From an uncultured SAR86 cluster bacterium (GTDB taxonomy: Bacteria > Pseudomonadota > Gammaproteobacteria > Magnimaribacterales > D2472), in contig CABXVU010000002.1 in NCBI GenBank assembly GCA_902515775.1, forward strand, positions 1 through 64,000: 64,000 nt of DNA, written 5' to 3'. The notes under the pieces were generated by a model that was not told the origin of the DNA, made no database searches, and was given only the letters and a program-made list of their open reading frames with translations. A program made the translations under genes and the position numbers. Below are positions 11,520 to 20,313 of the stretch, one piece after another; position 1 is the stretch's first letter, and every line of letters starts with the position of its first letter.

Positions 11520-12833
11520 ATGCGCTCATTAGATAATTCAGAATCAAACATGCAGAAAGTTGCTCTAACTGCATTGGCTGGAACTAGTATTGAATGGTAT
11601 GACTTTTTTCTATATGGTGCCGCCGCCGCTTTAATATTTCCGACAGCATTTTTTGGTGAAGCTACTCCTTCTACGGCTTTAATTTTGTCTCTTTTGACTT
11701 TTGCAGCTGGCTTCATTGCAAGGCCAATTGGAGGCATTATTTTTGGCCATTATGGCGATAGAATAGGAAGAAAAAAAACCTTAGTAATAGCATTAATACT
11801 TATGGGGGTCTCTTCTACCCTTATTGGGCTTTTACCAACCTACGCAATGATTGGAGTTACCGCACCAATTCTTCTGACCTCTCTGCGTTTTGTTCAAGGA
11901 CTTGCAATTGGCGGACAATGGGGAGGGGCAATGTTGTTGGTTACTGAGAGCGCTCCATCAGATAAAAGAGGTTATTACGGAGCTTTTGCTCAAGCAGGCG
12001 CTCCAATAGGAGTTATTCTTGCAAATCTTGCATTCATCATTACAAGTTCACTAGTTTCTGAAGAATCTTTTTATTCATGGGGATGGAGAATTCCATTTCT
12101 TGCAAGTGCTATTTTGATTGGCATTAGTATGTATATCCAATTAAATCTTGAAGACACCAAAGCTTTTCAAGAACTTCAGCAAAAAAGACAAATTAATGAC
12201 ACAAAAGAAAATCAAATTCAACAATCGCCAATTCTTGAAGCAATTAGAAAATATCCAAATAGGATCGCTTTGGCAGCTGGAGCTTTTCTTTCAATCCAAG
12301 TCACTTTTTATATTCTGATAGCCTTTCTTCTTGCATATGGTGTTTCCAGTGCTGAAATATCAAGGGATGCTATGTTAGCGGCTGTGTTGATTGCCTCCGC
12401 AATAATGGTTCCAAGTCAATTTATGTTTTCTTCCATCTCAGATAGGTATGGAAGAAAGGGAATATTTATGGCTGGAGCAATACTGACTGGATTATGGGCT
12501 TACGCAATATTTCCTCTTGTAGATACTGGCAATTTTTACCTCATAGTTTTGGCTATAACATTTGGACTGATCTTTGTCGGAATGATGTATGGTCCTCAGG
12601 CAGCATTTTTTACAGAATTATTTACAACTGAAGTTAGATATTCGGGAGCAACACTTGGCTATCAATTTGGAGCAATACTAGGAGGGGCATTTGCACCAAC
12701 CATTGCTGCATTTTTATGGAATAACTTCGGTATTTTTTGGGTATCTGTCTATATATCTTTTGCATCTTTGCTTACTTTACTATCAGTCATGGCCTTAACT
12801 GAAACATACAAGACCAACTTAAACGATAGCTAG
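11520..12833 (+). CDS. MFS transporter, metabolite:H+ symporter-like
   Basis: GTSIEWYDFFLYGAAAALIFP, RPIGGIIFGHYGDRIGRKKTL, GLAIGGQWGGAMLLVTE. Confidence 0.88.
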   Translation: MRSLDNSESNMQKVALTALAGTSIEWYDFFLYGAAAALIFPTAFFGEATPSTALILSLLTFAAGFIARPIGGIIFGHYGDRIGRKKTLVIALILMGVSSTLIGLLPTYAMIGVTAPILLTSLRFVQGLAIGGQWGGAMLLVTESAPSDKRGYYGAFAQAGAPIGVILANLAFIITSSLVSEESFYSWGWRIPFLASAILIGISMYIQLNLEDTKAFQELQQKRQINDTKENQIQQSPILEAIRKYPNRIALAAGAFLSIQVTFYILIAFLLAYGVSSAEISRDAMLAAVLIASAIMVPSQFMFSSISDRYGRKGIFMAGAILTGLWAYAIFPLVDTGNFYLIVLAITFGLIFVGMMYGPQAAFFTELFTTEVRYSGATLGYQFGAILGGAFAPTIAAFLWNNFGIFWVSVYISFASLLTLLSVMALTETYKTNLNDS

Positions 12834-12853
12834 CGACCTTTATATATTAAGAC

Positions 12854-13099
12854 TTAGGCTTCATAGCCTGGAATTATTTTAGCCACATAAACAGCCATAT
12901 CGTATTCTTGATAACAAAATGCAATTGTTTCCTGAACAGCATTCATGGCATAAATGTATTCTCCTTGAACAACTGTGCTAGTTGGATATGTGACGACTTT
13001 AAGGCCCTCGTAATTATTAATTTTTTTTATAAAACCTTTGATAGGTGGAATAAAATCTTCTCTGTTTGGATACATGCTTATGTCAATGGTAACTATCAT
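12854..13099 (-). CDS. small protein resembling the thiamine-binding (YqgV/YkoF-like, MTH1187) family
   Basis: MIVTIDISMYPNREDFIPPIKGFIKKINNYEGLKVVTYPTSTVVQGEYIYAMNAVQE; divergent from the TPP-riboswitch operon. Confidence 0.55.
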   Translation of the reverse strand: MIVTIDISMYPNREDFIPPIKGFIKKINNYEGLKVVTYPTSTVVQGEYIYAMNAVQETIAFCYQEYDMAVYVAKIIPGYEA

Positions 13100-13146
13100 T
13101 AAAAAAGTATATCTTTTTCAATTTAATTCTAATACCATTTAATTTT

Positions 13147-13228
13147 TGCAAAGGGGTGGCTATTAAGCCTGAGATCATAAACGAAACCCTTTGAACCTGA
13201 TCCATACAATAATGGCGGAGGAATTGCA
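13147..13228 (+). promoter_or_regulatory. TPP (THI element) riboswitch
   Basis: Conserved GGGGTG...CCTGAGAT...ACCCTTTGAACCTGATC...CCATacaataATGGCGGAGGAA; closing pairing TGCAA (13147-13151)/TTGCA (13224-13228). Confidence 0.92.
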
Positions 13229-15333
13229 TGAATATCACTTACAGAAAATATATTTTATTTTTTTTCATCTTTTTTAGCATTACCGTTTTCTCTAAGACTA
13301 TTGAAGAAATAGTTGTGAAGGGAGATTGGCGTGAAAAAAATGTGCTTGAAGAGGATTCCAGTGTTGTCGTTCTGAATAATCAAATTACAGAATCGCAGCC
13401 AATAAAACATTTTGAAAATCTCTCTTATTTAGTCCCAAACCTTAATTTCGCTGCCAGCGATTCAAGAGCTAGACATTTCCAAATCAGAGGCATTGGGGAA
13501 AGATCAGGGTATGAGAGAACCCCCAATTCAGCTGTAGGATTTTTGATTGATGATATTGATTACTCTGGTCAAGGGGGCATTGCAACAACCTTTGATGTTG
13601 ACCAAATAGAGGTCCATAGAGGACCACAGGGTTCAAGAATAGGCTCTAATGCACTAGCTGGGTTGATTTATATTCGAACAAAAGATCCAACTGAAATTTT
13701 TGAGGGCACCAGTGAAGTTACCTTCGGAAGTTATGGAACGCGCAATGCTGGGATCGCATTTGGAGGCCCAATGGAATTTAATGACGAAATTACATACAGA
13801 TTAGCATTTAGACAAGATTACTCAGATGGATTTAGAAAGAATTTATATTCAGGCAAATCGAATACATCTAAAAAAGATGAAGATACATATAGGTTAAAGA
13901 TCAATTGGAAACTTAGAGATAAAACAACACTTAAATTTATGATTACCCAAATAGATTTAGATGATCCTGCTGATATTTGGACCATAGATGGAAGTTTGAA
14001 TACTCTCTCAGATAGGCCTGGCATGGATTCTCAAAAAACAAATGCTTTTAGTATGAAGATCTTCAATACTTTTGACGGATATGAGTTACAAAGTATTACT
14101 AGTACCACAGATACCAATGTTGTCCTAAGCTATGATGCCGATTGGGGAAATGCTGATTCACATGCTCCCTATACTTATGATTATTTTTCAGAAACGTTGA
14201 GGGAGAGAGAAACCTTTAGTCAGGAATTTAGGTTGATTTCGGACTCGGTAGACTTTGATTCAAAACAAACTTCTGAGTGGGTTGTAGGTGTAAGTTATTT
14301 TGATATAAAAGAAATGAATTTAAAAAATGATGATGGTATCTATGGAGATCCCTCCGATCCTTTTGGCCCATATGCAAGTGAATCGTCATCATCTAGTCAT
14401 TTTTCTTCAGATAATTTGTCTATATTTGGTAATTTAGATTATTTTTTTAACGAGTCTACTAAATTGTCTATTGGAGCAAGATGGGAAGATTATCAATCTA
14501 ATTATTATGACTCATTTGGTGAGTCATTTAATCCATCAGATAAGATGTCTGGTGGCAAAATTTCACTGAACAAAACTCTAAGCGATTCCGCAAATGTTTT
14601 TATAAGTATAGCCAGAGGATTCAATCAAGGCGGCTTTAATCTTAATCTTGGATTAGCGCCAGACTCTCAAAATGGCAATTTATATTATGATCCCGAGTTT
14701 TTAACTAACTACGAGCTAGGATGGAAAGCAACACTATTAAATTCAAGGATGAATATATCTTCAGTAATTTTTTATTCAGATCGAGATGATCAACAGGTAT
14801 TAATATCAACCCAAGTTGATCCAAGTGATCCTAATACATTTTCTTTTTTGACTCAAAATGCTGCAGAAGGAATCAATCATGGACTTGAATTAAATGTTGA
14901 TTTACAGGCTAACGAAGTGCTAAATATTTTTGCCAGGTTTGGTCTTTTAAAAACAGAGATTAAAAATTGGCAATCTAGATCAGATTTAGAAGGGAGGGCC
15001 CAAGCGCATGCACCTGAAAAAAGTTATGCACTTGGACTGAATTGGTCAATTTCAGATCAAGCTTCTTTATCAATAGACGTCGTTGGTAAAAGTAGTTTTT
15101 ATTATTCTGATTCTCACAACAATAAATCTAAGTCTTATTCTCTAACAAACGTTAGTTATGATTATTTTATTGATAGCTGGACCTACACTATATGGGCCAG
15201 AAATGTCTTTGATGAATATTACTCTACCAGAGGGTTCTATTTTGGAAATGAGGCGCCAGATTTTGCAGACACGTTATACGAACGTCATGGTGATCCTAGG
15301 CATGTTGGTATAAGCGTAAGATATGATTTTTGA
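13228..15333 (+). CDS. TonB-dependent outer-membrane receptor, predicted thiamine-related uptake
   Basis: Signal peptide, TonB-box-like EEIVVKG, plug HFQIRGIGERSGYERTPNSAVGFLIDDID, terminal GISVRYDF; preceded by TPP riboswitch. Confidence 0.9.
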   Translation: MNITYRKYILFFFIFFSITVFSKTIEEIVVKGDWREKNVLEEDSSVVVLNNQITESQPIKHFENLSYLVPNLNFAASDSRARHFQIRGIGERSGYERTPNSAVGFLIDDIDYSGQGGIATTFDVDQIEVHRGPQGSRIGSNALAGLIYIRTKDPTEIFEGTSEVTFGSYGTRNAGIAFGGPMEFNDEITYRLAFRQDYSDGFRKNLYSGKSNTSKKDEDTYRLKINWKLRDKTTLKFMITQIDLDDPADIWTIDGSLNTLSDRPGMDSQKTNAFSMKIFNTFDGYELQSITSTTDTNVVLSYDADWGNADSHAPYTYDYFSETLRERETFSQEFRLISDSVDFDSKQTSEWVVGVSYFDIKEMNLKNDDGIYGDPSDPFGPYASESSSSSHFSSDNLSIFGNLDYFFNESTKLSIGARWEDYQSNYYDSFGESFNPSDKMSGGKISLNKTLSDSANVFISIARGFNQGGFNLNLGLAPDSQNGNLYYDPEFLTNYELGWKATLLNSRMNISSVIFYSDRDDQQVLISTQVDPSDPNTFSFLTQNAAEGINHGLELNVDLQANEVLNIFARFGLLKTEIKNWQSRSDLEGRAQAHAPEKSYALGLNWSISDQASLSIDVVGKSSFYYSDSHNNKSKSYSLTNVSYDYFIDSWTYTIWARNVFDEYYSTRGFYFGNEAPDFADTLYERHGDPRHVGISVRYDF

Positions 15334-15928
15334 CTATTTTCAGAATCATTCGCTAGAATTAATTGCTGTTCTTTTAGCCATTCTTTATCTTTTATTAGCT
15401 GTTCGACAAAATATCTTATGCTGGCCAGCTGGAATTATTAGCTCTGTCTTATATTTTTTTATAATGAACTCAGCTGGGTTATACATGGAGGCATACTTAC
15501 AAATTTTTTATATTTTTATGGGTTTGTATGGTTGGTTGCAGTGGAGACAAGGCGATCAAATTGATAATCATTTTATTGTAAATACTTGGAGCATGTTGAA
15601 GCATTTCTATGCTATTTCTTTAATATTGGGCCTCTCTGTTTTATCAGGCCTATTACTTAAATCATATACAGATGCAGCCCTTCCATTTTTTGATGCATTT
15701 GTGACTTGGGGAGCAGTGGTTGCAACCTATATGGTTGCTAAGAAATTACTTGAAAATTGGATTTATTGGTTAGTTATTGATTCAATTTCAATTTTGCTTT
15801 TTATATCCAGAGGCCTTTTACCTACTGCATTTTTATTTGGACTCTACATTGTCATAATATTTTTTGGTTATAAAGCTTGGAAAAAAGTACTTGAAGAAAA
15901 TCATGGAATTATTACTCAAAAGAATTGA
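15323..15928 (+). CDS. PnuC-family transporter, predicted thiamine-specific by context
   Basis: CWPAGIISSVLYFFIMNSAGLYMEAYLQIFYIFMGLYGWLQWRQG is PnuC-like; downstream of TPP riboswitch. Confidence 0.85.
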   Translation: MIFDYFQNHSLELIAVLLAILYLLLAVRQNILCWPAGIISSVLYFFIMNSAGLYMEAYLQIFYIFMGLYGWLQWRQGDQIDNHFIVNTWSMLKHFYAISLILGLSVLSGLLLKSYTDAALPFFDAFVTWGAVVATYMVAKKLLENWIYWLVIDSISILLFISRGLLPTAFLFGLYIVIIFFGYKAWKKVLEENHGIITQKN

Positions 15929-16682
15929 ATCCGTGCCTGGAAAATGCATCCTAGATAAAGAACTTTCTAGTAGCTTAATATCCCAAGTCTATCTATGTAG
16001 ATTTAATGACACTAAGGCAGTGATAAGGTTTGATTCTCCTCTTGCTTCAAAGTTAGCAATAGATAGAGAAAATGAGGCAAATCTCCTAAAAAATATTACG
16101 CACTTAGATTTATCTCCTGAGTTACTTTATTCGAATCAATCTTCTGGAATAATGATTTGGAAGTACATCTCAGGCAATAAACCAACTTTTGATCAAAACA
16201 CATCAAATACTTTTTCTTTAATAGAGCTAGGAAGATCTCTTTATTCGATCCATAGTTCTCCAATACCTCAAAACTGCAAAAATATTTTTTTTGACTCCAT
16301 GGTTTTATATAAGGAATTATTAAGTGATGCCTCTAACAATCTTTTAATAAAAGAAGCCTCAGATTTATATGACGATTTGGTTAATGATGGAGTAAAAAAA
16401 ATTCTCTCTCACAATGATTTACATTCTAAAAATATAATTTGGAATTCGAAATACTATTTTCTTGACTGGGAATATGCAGGCAAAAATCATCCCTGTTTTG
16501 ATATTGCCTCATTAATAAAGAGTTTTAACCTTGATGCAGATCAAATTCATGATTTATCTATTGGATATGGGCATAATTTAGAAGTCTTTGATATCAATAT
16601 CTTACAAAAATGGTCGAAATTCATAGGTTTACTTGAGCAGGTTTGGGAAACTTCACTGACAAAAATAGTGAAAAATCTTTAA
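15903..16682 (+). CDS. APH/choline kinase-fold phosphotransferase, candidate thiamine kinase
   Basis: ILSHNDLHSKNIIWNSKYYFLDWEYAGKNHPCFDIASL (Brenner and DxD-like motifs). Start moved to MELLLKRIES; the ORF track starts at 15864. Confidence 0.75.
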   Translation: MELLLKRIESVPGKCILDKELSSSLISQVYLCRFNDTKAVIRFDSPLASKLAIDRENEANLLKNITHLDLSPELLYSNQSSGIMIWKYISGNKPTFDQNTSNTFSLIELGRSLYSIHSSPIPQNCKNIFFDSMVLYKELLSDASNNLLIKEASDLYDDLVNDGVKKILSHNDLHSKNIIWNSKYYFLDWEYAGKNHPCFDIASLIKSFNLDADQIHDLSIGYGHNLEVFDINILQKWSKFIGLLEQVWETSLTKIVKNL

Positions 16683-16717
16683 AATTAATTTATTAATTTA
16701 TATTTTGGTATTTTGCG

Positions 16718-17188
16718 TTGAAAAGTAATTTTTATATTTTAAGTTCCCTCCTTATTTTGATCACTGCATGTGGTCAAGAATCAGTCTTAAAAGTTAATTT
16801 AGAAAAAAGTGAAAGATTTCTCGAAGCAAATTTATTAAACACGAACGTTATTAAAATTGAACCAGGCTTACAATATAAAGTATTAGAATCTTCTGTGGAT
16901 GGTTCGATCTCACCAAATCTCTCAGATATTATTACTGCTGATTTTCACGGCACTTTGATCGACGGATCAGTATTTTGGAGTTCAATTGAAATAGGAGAGC
17001 CTCTTAAAATTCAACTTTCACAATTGATTCCTGGATGTCAAAAAGCTATTAATTTAATGCAAGAGGGTGATACTTGGAGAGTTTTTATACACCCAGATTT
17101 AGCATATGGTTCTGAAGGAAGACCTACCATACCTCCCAATTCAACTCTTATTTTTGATATCAGCCTTCACTTGGTTGAAAAGAGCTAA
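16718..17188 (+). CDS. FKBP-type peptidyl-prolyl cis-trans isomerase, probable lipoprotein (TTG start)
   Basis: ADFHGTLIDGSVFWSSIEIGEPLKIQLSQLIPGCQKAINLMQEGDTWRVFIHPDLAYGSEGRPTIPPNSTLIFDISL; lipobox LITAC. Confidence 0.88.
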   Translation: MKSNFYILSSLLILITACGQESVLKVNLEKSERFLEANLLNTNVIKIEPGLQYKVLESSVDGSISPNLSDIITADFHGTLIDGSVFWSSIEIGEPLKIQLSQLIPGCQKAINLMQEGDTWRVFIHPDLAYGSEGRPTIPPNSTLIFDISLHLVEKS

Positions 17189-17224
17189 TCAATTTTTGTT
17201 AGAAGGGTAGAAAGAATCGATTAG

Positions 17225-17383
17225 TTATTTTATCTTTTCTTCAAGTTCTTCCACTCTCTTTAATAACTTTTTAAATTCAGACTCTTTTACAAAACCAGAG
17301 TCTTGAATGAATTTTTCTAATGCAGGTTTTAGCATTTTTTCAATGCCCTTAAGATCGCCTGCCATTTTTAATGGATTAAACAT
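17225..17383 (-). CDS. small coiled-coil protein (52 aa), weakly UbiK/BMFP-like
   Basis: Not in ORF track. ATG preceded by aaggagactatt; translation MFNPLKMAGDLKGIEKMLKPALEKFIQDSGFVKESEFKKLLKRVEELEEKIK*. Confidence 0.65.
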   Translation of the reverse strand: MFNPLKMAGDLKGIEKMLKPALEKFIQDSGFVKESEFKKLLKRVEELEEKIK

Positions 17384-17407
17384 AATAGTCTCCTTATAAA
17401 TTTCAAT

Positions 17408-17893
17408 ATGGGGGTTCTTTCCGTATTTGCAAATCTTATCGTTACATCATATACAATGAATAAAAACGGAGTTTGTATGAGTATTTCAAATTATTTAGAT
17501 GACGTTGCTAAACCATTCATGGGCTTAGCTCCATGGATTTTAAGACTTGTCGTGGGGGTATCATTTATTCTTCATGGTTTAGGTAAATTTCCATTACCTC
17601 CAGAAAAGATGGTTCCTTGGTTTGAAAGCATGGGAATGGCGGCACCAGAAATAGTAGCTAGTTTAGTTGCACTTGGAGAGGTTGGAGCTGGCGCAGCAAT
17701 TATAATTGGTGGTTTCTTAGGAAGAGTAGGCCATTTGGTAACTCGGCTTGGTGGCGGTGCTGTGGTAGTCATTATGATTGGAGCATTTTATCTAGCGCAT
17801 CCTGATTGGTTTATTACACAAAAGCTATTTATGAGTGAGCAGATTTTTATATTTGCTCTAGGCCTTTATTTCGCAATTAAAGGAAATGATTAA
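17408..17893 (+). CDS. DoxX family membrane protein
   Basis: LRLVVGVSFILHGLGKF ... VALGEVGAGAAIIIGGFLGRVG; true start probably an internal ATG (MNKNG or MSISN). Confidence 0.82.
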   Translation: MGVLSVFANLIVTSYTMNKNGVCMSISNYLDDVAKPFMGLAPWILRLVVGVSFILHGLGKFPLPPEKMVPWFESMGMAAPEIVASLVALGEVGAGAAIIIGGFLGRVGHLVTRLGGGAVVVIMIGAFYLAHPDWFITQKLFMSEQIFIFALGLYFAIKGND

Positions 17894-17920
17894 TATTAAA
17901 AAAAAGCTTGCGTTCGTAAA

Positions 17921-17950
17921 TGAGAATGATTATCATTTGCATTCTCATTT
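17921..17950 (+). promoter_or_regulatory. Fur box-like operator upstream of TonB receptor
   Basis: TGAGAATGATTATCATTTGCATTCTCATTT; TGAGAATGATTATCA matches TGATAATNATTATCA except one base. Confidence 0.75.
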
Positions 17951-18001
17951 AAGATATTTTTCTTTTAATGAGTAACTTCACTCTTAAAGGAGATAAATAT
18001 A

Positions 18002-20203
18002 ATGGAAAACAAATGGCCTAATATTCATACAAAAATACATTTTTTAATTATGGGATTGCTTGCAATTCTATTTTTTGTTCCAGCTTTTGCTGATACAAAT
18101 TACGATCTTGAGACAATTGAATCTGTTAGCATTATAGGAACTTTCGAGGACCCCTCAGACGTTCCAGGATCTGTAACAGTAATCTCAAATGAGGATCTGC
18201 AAAAAGTAATTGATACAGATATACACAAAATTCTATCTGCAGTACCTGGAGTCTTTTTCAGGACAGAGGATGGCTATGGCTTAAGACCAAATATTTCTAT
18301 ACGGGGAACAAGCTTAGATAGATCTGGCAAAATAACCATTATGGAAGATGGAGTGTTAGTCGCTCCTGCTCCTTATACATCTGCATCAGCATACTATTTC
18401 CCAACAACTGGAAGAATCCACGCCGTTGAAGTTCTCAAAGGCCCATCTGCTATTACTCAGGGCCCTAGCACAATTGGAGGAGCTTTAAACCTCATAAGTA
18501 CACCAATTCCTACAGAAGGAAGAGGTAAATTTGTCCAAGAAATTGGAGATAATGGCATGACTAGATCTCATGCAGTTCTGGGTGGAGACAATGGAACATT
18601 TGGTGGTATGGTTGAATTTCACGAACATGCTACTGATGGTTTTGATTCTATTGCCAATGTAGGCGGTGATACAGGTTTTCAAAAATCTGACATGCTATTT
18701 AAGCTTCGTTATACATCTGGAGATCATGAAGTTACATTTAAATATCTTGATTTAGATGAGTCTTCTGAACAAACATACGTAGGTCTTTCACAGGCAAGCT
18801 TCAATAAGAACCCAAGAATGCGTTATGGCATGACTCAGTACGACCTTATGGATAATGATGGAGAGCAAGAATCCATCACATATAAAGGGTCTTTTGGTAA
18901 CGTTGATGTTGTTTTTACATCATTTAGCAATGATTATCACAGAGATTGGTTTAAAGTTGATAAAGCAAATAACAGCAAAACAGGTGGAGTGAGTAACAGT
19001 ATAAATGGTGTTATCGAGGCAGCAAATGCAGGAAATGCAATTGCACAAGGAATTCTTGATGGCACTCAAGCCACTGAAGTTAAGTTAAAGCATAACAATA
19101 GATTCTATGGCAATGAAGGTATTCAGTTTCAAGTATCTACTGATATAGAAAATCACTCTGTAACATTTGGTTACAGAGATCTAGAAGACTACGAAAGCAG
19201 AGATCAGGGATATGAATGTTTCGAGCAAAGAGCTGATGGAACGAATTCAGCTCTTTACGTTTGTGGTACAGGTTTCACTGGCAGTAATAACAGATTAAGG
19301 GAAACTGAAGCCACATCATATTTTCTTCAAGATACAATCTCAATGGATAAGCTGACTTTAACTCTAGGATACAGATCTGAAGAGTACGACAAAGTTGAAA
19401 ACAGATGGGATGACGGTGTTAGTGGTAGTAGAACAATGCCAAATGCTAAATATGTCAATAAAACATCAACAGGAGATTATTCAACCTTCGGCATTGGTGC
19501 AACATATGATATGAATGAAAACCTTAAGCTTGTTGCAGGTTTTCATCAGGGCATGTCACCTGTCTTTAATGGTGATGCTGAGGAAGCTGATAATATCGAA
19601 TTAGGTTTTAGATATAACAAAGGCACCACTGCTCTCGAAGTAATGTATTTCTCAAGCGATTATGCAAATTTAGTTGCAGAGTGTAAAAACTCTAATGGTG
19701 GAGACTGTGATCCTGGTGATACTTTTGATGGTGGAGAAGTTGATGTTTCTGGCTTAGAAGTTGATGGATCGATGGTTATCGAAGGAGATGGGGTAAGTTT
19801 CCCTTTAGCCTTAACATTCACATCAACTGATGCAACCTTTGAAAACAGCTTCGACAGTGACTATTTTGGTGTTGTGGCATCTGGAGATGACCTTCCATAT
19901 ATCCCTAGTTCAGTCTTAGCACTAAGTGCAGGCTTCATTACTGAAAGTGGTTGGAGTGGATATTTAAGATTGGCAGATCATGGAAGCTCTTGTTCTACTG
20001 CTCAGTGTGGTGCTTTCGAAAACATAGATTCCTATAGCTTTATAGATCTTTCTATAAGAAAGCGTATGAGTGAAAAGTTAGATGTATATGGCGTATTAGA
20101 AAACGCTACAGATAATGAGGACATTGCTGCTAGAGCTCCAAAGAGCGGGGCAAGATCGCAAAAACCTCAAACATTTAAATTAGGATTTAGTTACAAGTTA
20201 TAA
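18002..20203 (+). CDS. TonB-dependent receptor, probable Fe-chelate uptake
   Basis: DVPGSVTVISNEDL, RPNISIRGTSLDRSGKITIMEDGVLVAPAPYT, VEVLKGPSAITQGPSTIGGALNLIST, C-terminal FKLGFSYKL; Fur-like box upstream. Confidence 0.93.
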   Translation: MENKWPNIHTKIHFLIMGLLAILFFVPAFADTNYDLETIESVSIIGTFEDPSDVPGSVTVISNEDLQKVIDTDIHKILSAVPGVFFRTEDGYGLRPNISIRGTSLDRSGKITIMEDGVLVAPAPYTSASAYYFPTTGRIHAVEVLKGPSAITQGPSTIGGALNLISTPIPTEGRGKFVQEIGDNGMTRSHAVLGGDNGTFGGMVEFHEHATDGFDSIANVGGDTGFQKSDMLFKLRYTSGDHEVTFKYLDLDESSEQTYVGLSQASFNKNPRMRYGMTQYDLMDNDGEQESITYKGSFGNVDVVFTSFSNDYHRDWFKVDKANNSKTGGVSNSINGVIEAANAGNAIAQGILDGTQATEVKLKHNNRFYGNEGIQFQVSTDIENHSVTFGYRDLEDYESRDQGYECFEQRADGTNSALYVCGTGFTGSNNRLRETEATSYFLQDTISMDKLTLTLGYRSEEYDKVENRWDDGVSGSRTMPNAKYVNKTSTGDYSTFGIGATYDMNENLKLVAGFHQGMSPVFNGDAEEADNIELGFRYNKGTTALEVMYFSSDYANLVAECKNSNGGDCDPGDTFDGGEVDVSGLEVDGSMVIEGDGVSFPLALTFTSTDATFENSFDSDYFGVVASGDDLPYIPSSVLALSAGFITESGWSGYLRLADHGSSCSTAQCGAFENIDSYSFIDLSIRKRMSEKLDVYGVLENATDNEDIAARAPKSGARSQKPQTFKLGFSYKL

Positions 20204-20207
20204 CAGT

Positions 20208-20313
20208 TTTCTCATAGGAGGTTGCCATTAAAAGTTGTGGTAGCTTTACTCCCTGAACCCTTCATAAGTTCCCTAAGACGAACACAGGGTTTACGGTAAC
20301 CTCCTTTGAGGAA
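20208..20313 (+). ncRNA. unassigned structured RNA-like element
   Basis: 19-position arms 20208-20226 / 20295-20313 with 18 pairs (2 G-U) and one mismatch; nested helix 20254-20260/20287-20293 and GTTC/GAAC 20268-20271/20280-20283. Confidence 0.5.

Noticed and set aside
11486-11737. 83-aa minus-strand ORF
   Set aside because: Antisense to the 5' end of the MFS transporter gene; no support.
20208-20313. Assignment as 6S RNA or SRP RNA
   Set aside because: Faint similarity to parts of 6S, but far shorter than typical 6S; the SRP GGAAGGAAGCAGCC-type loop is absent.
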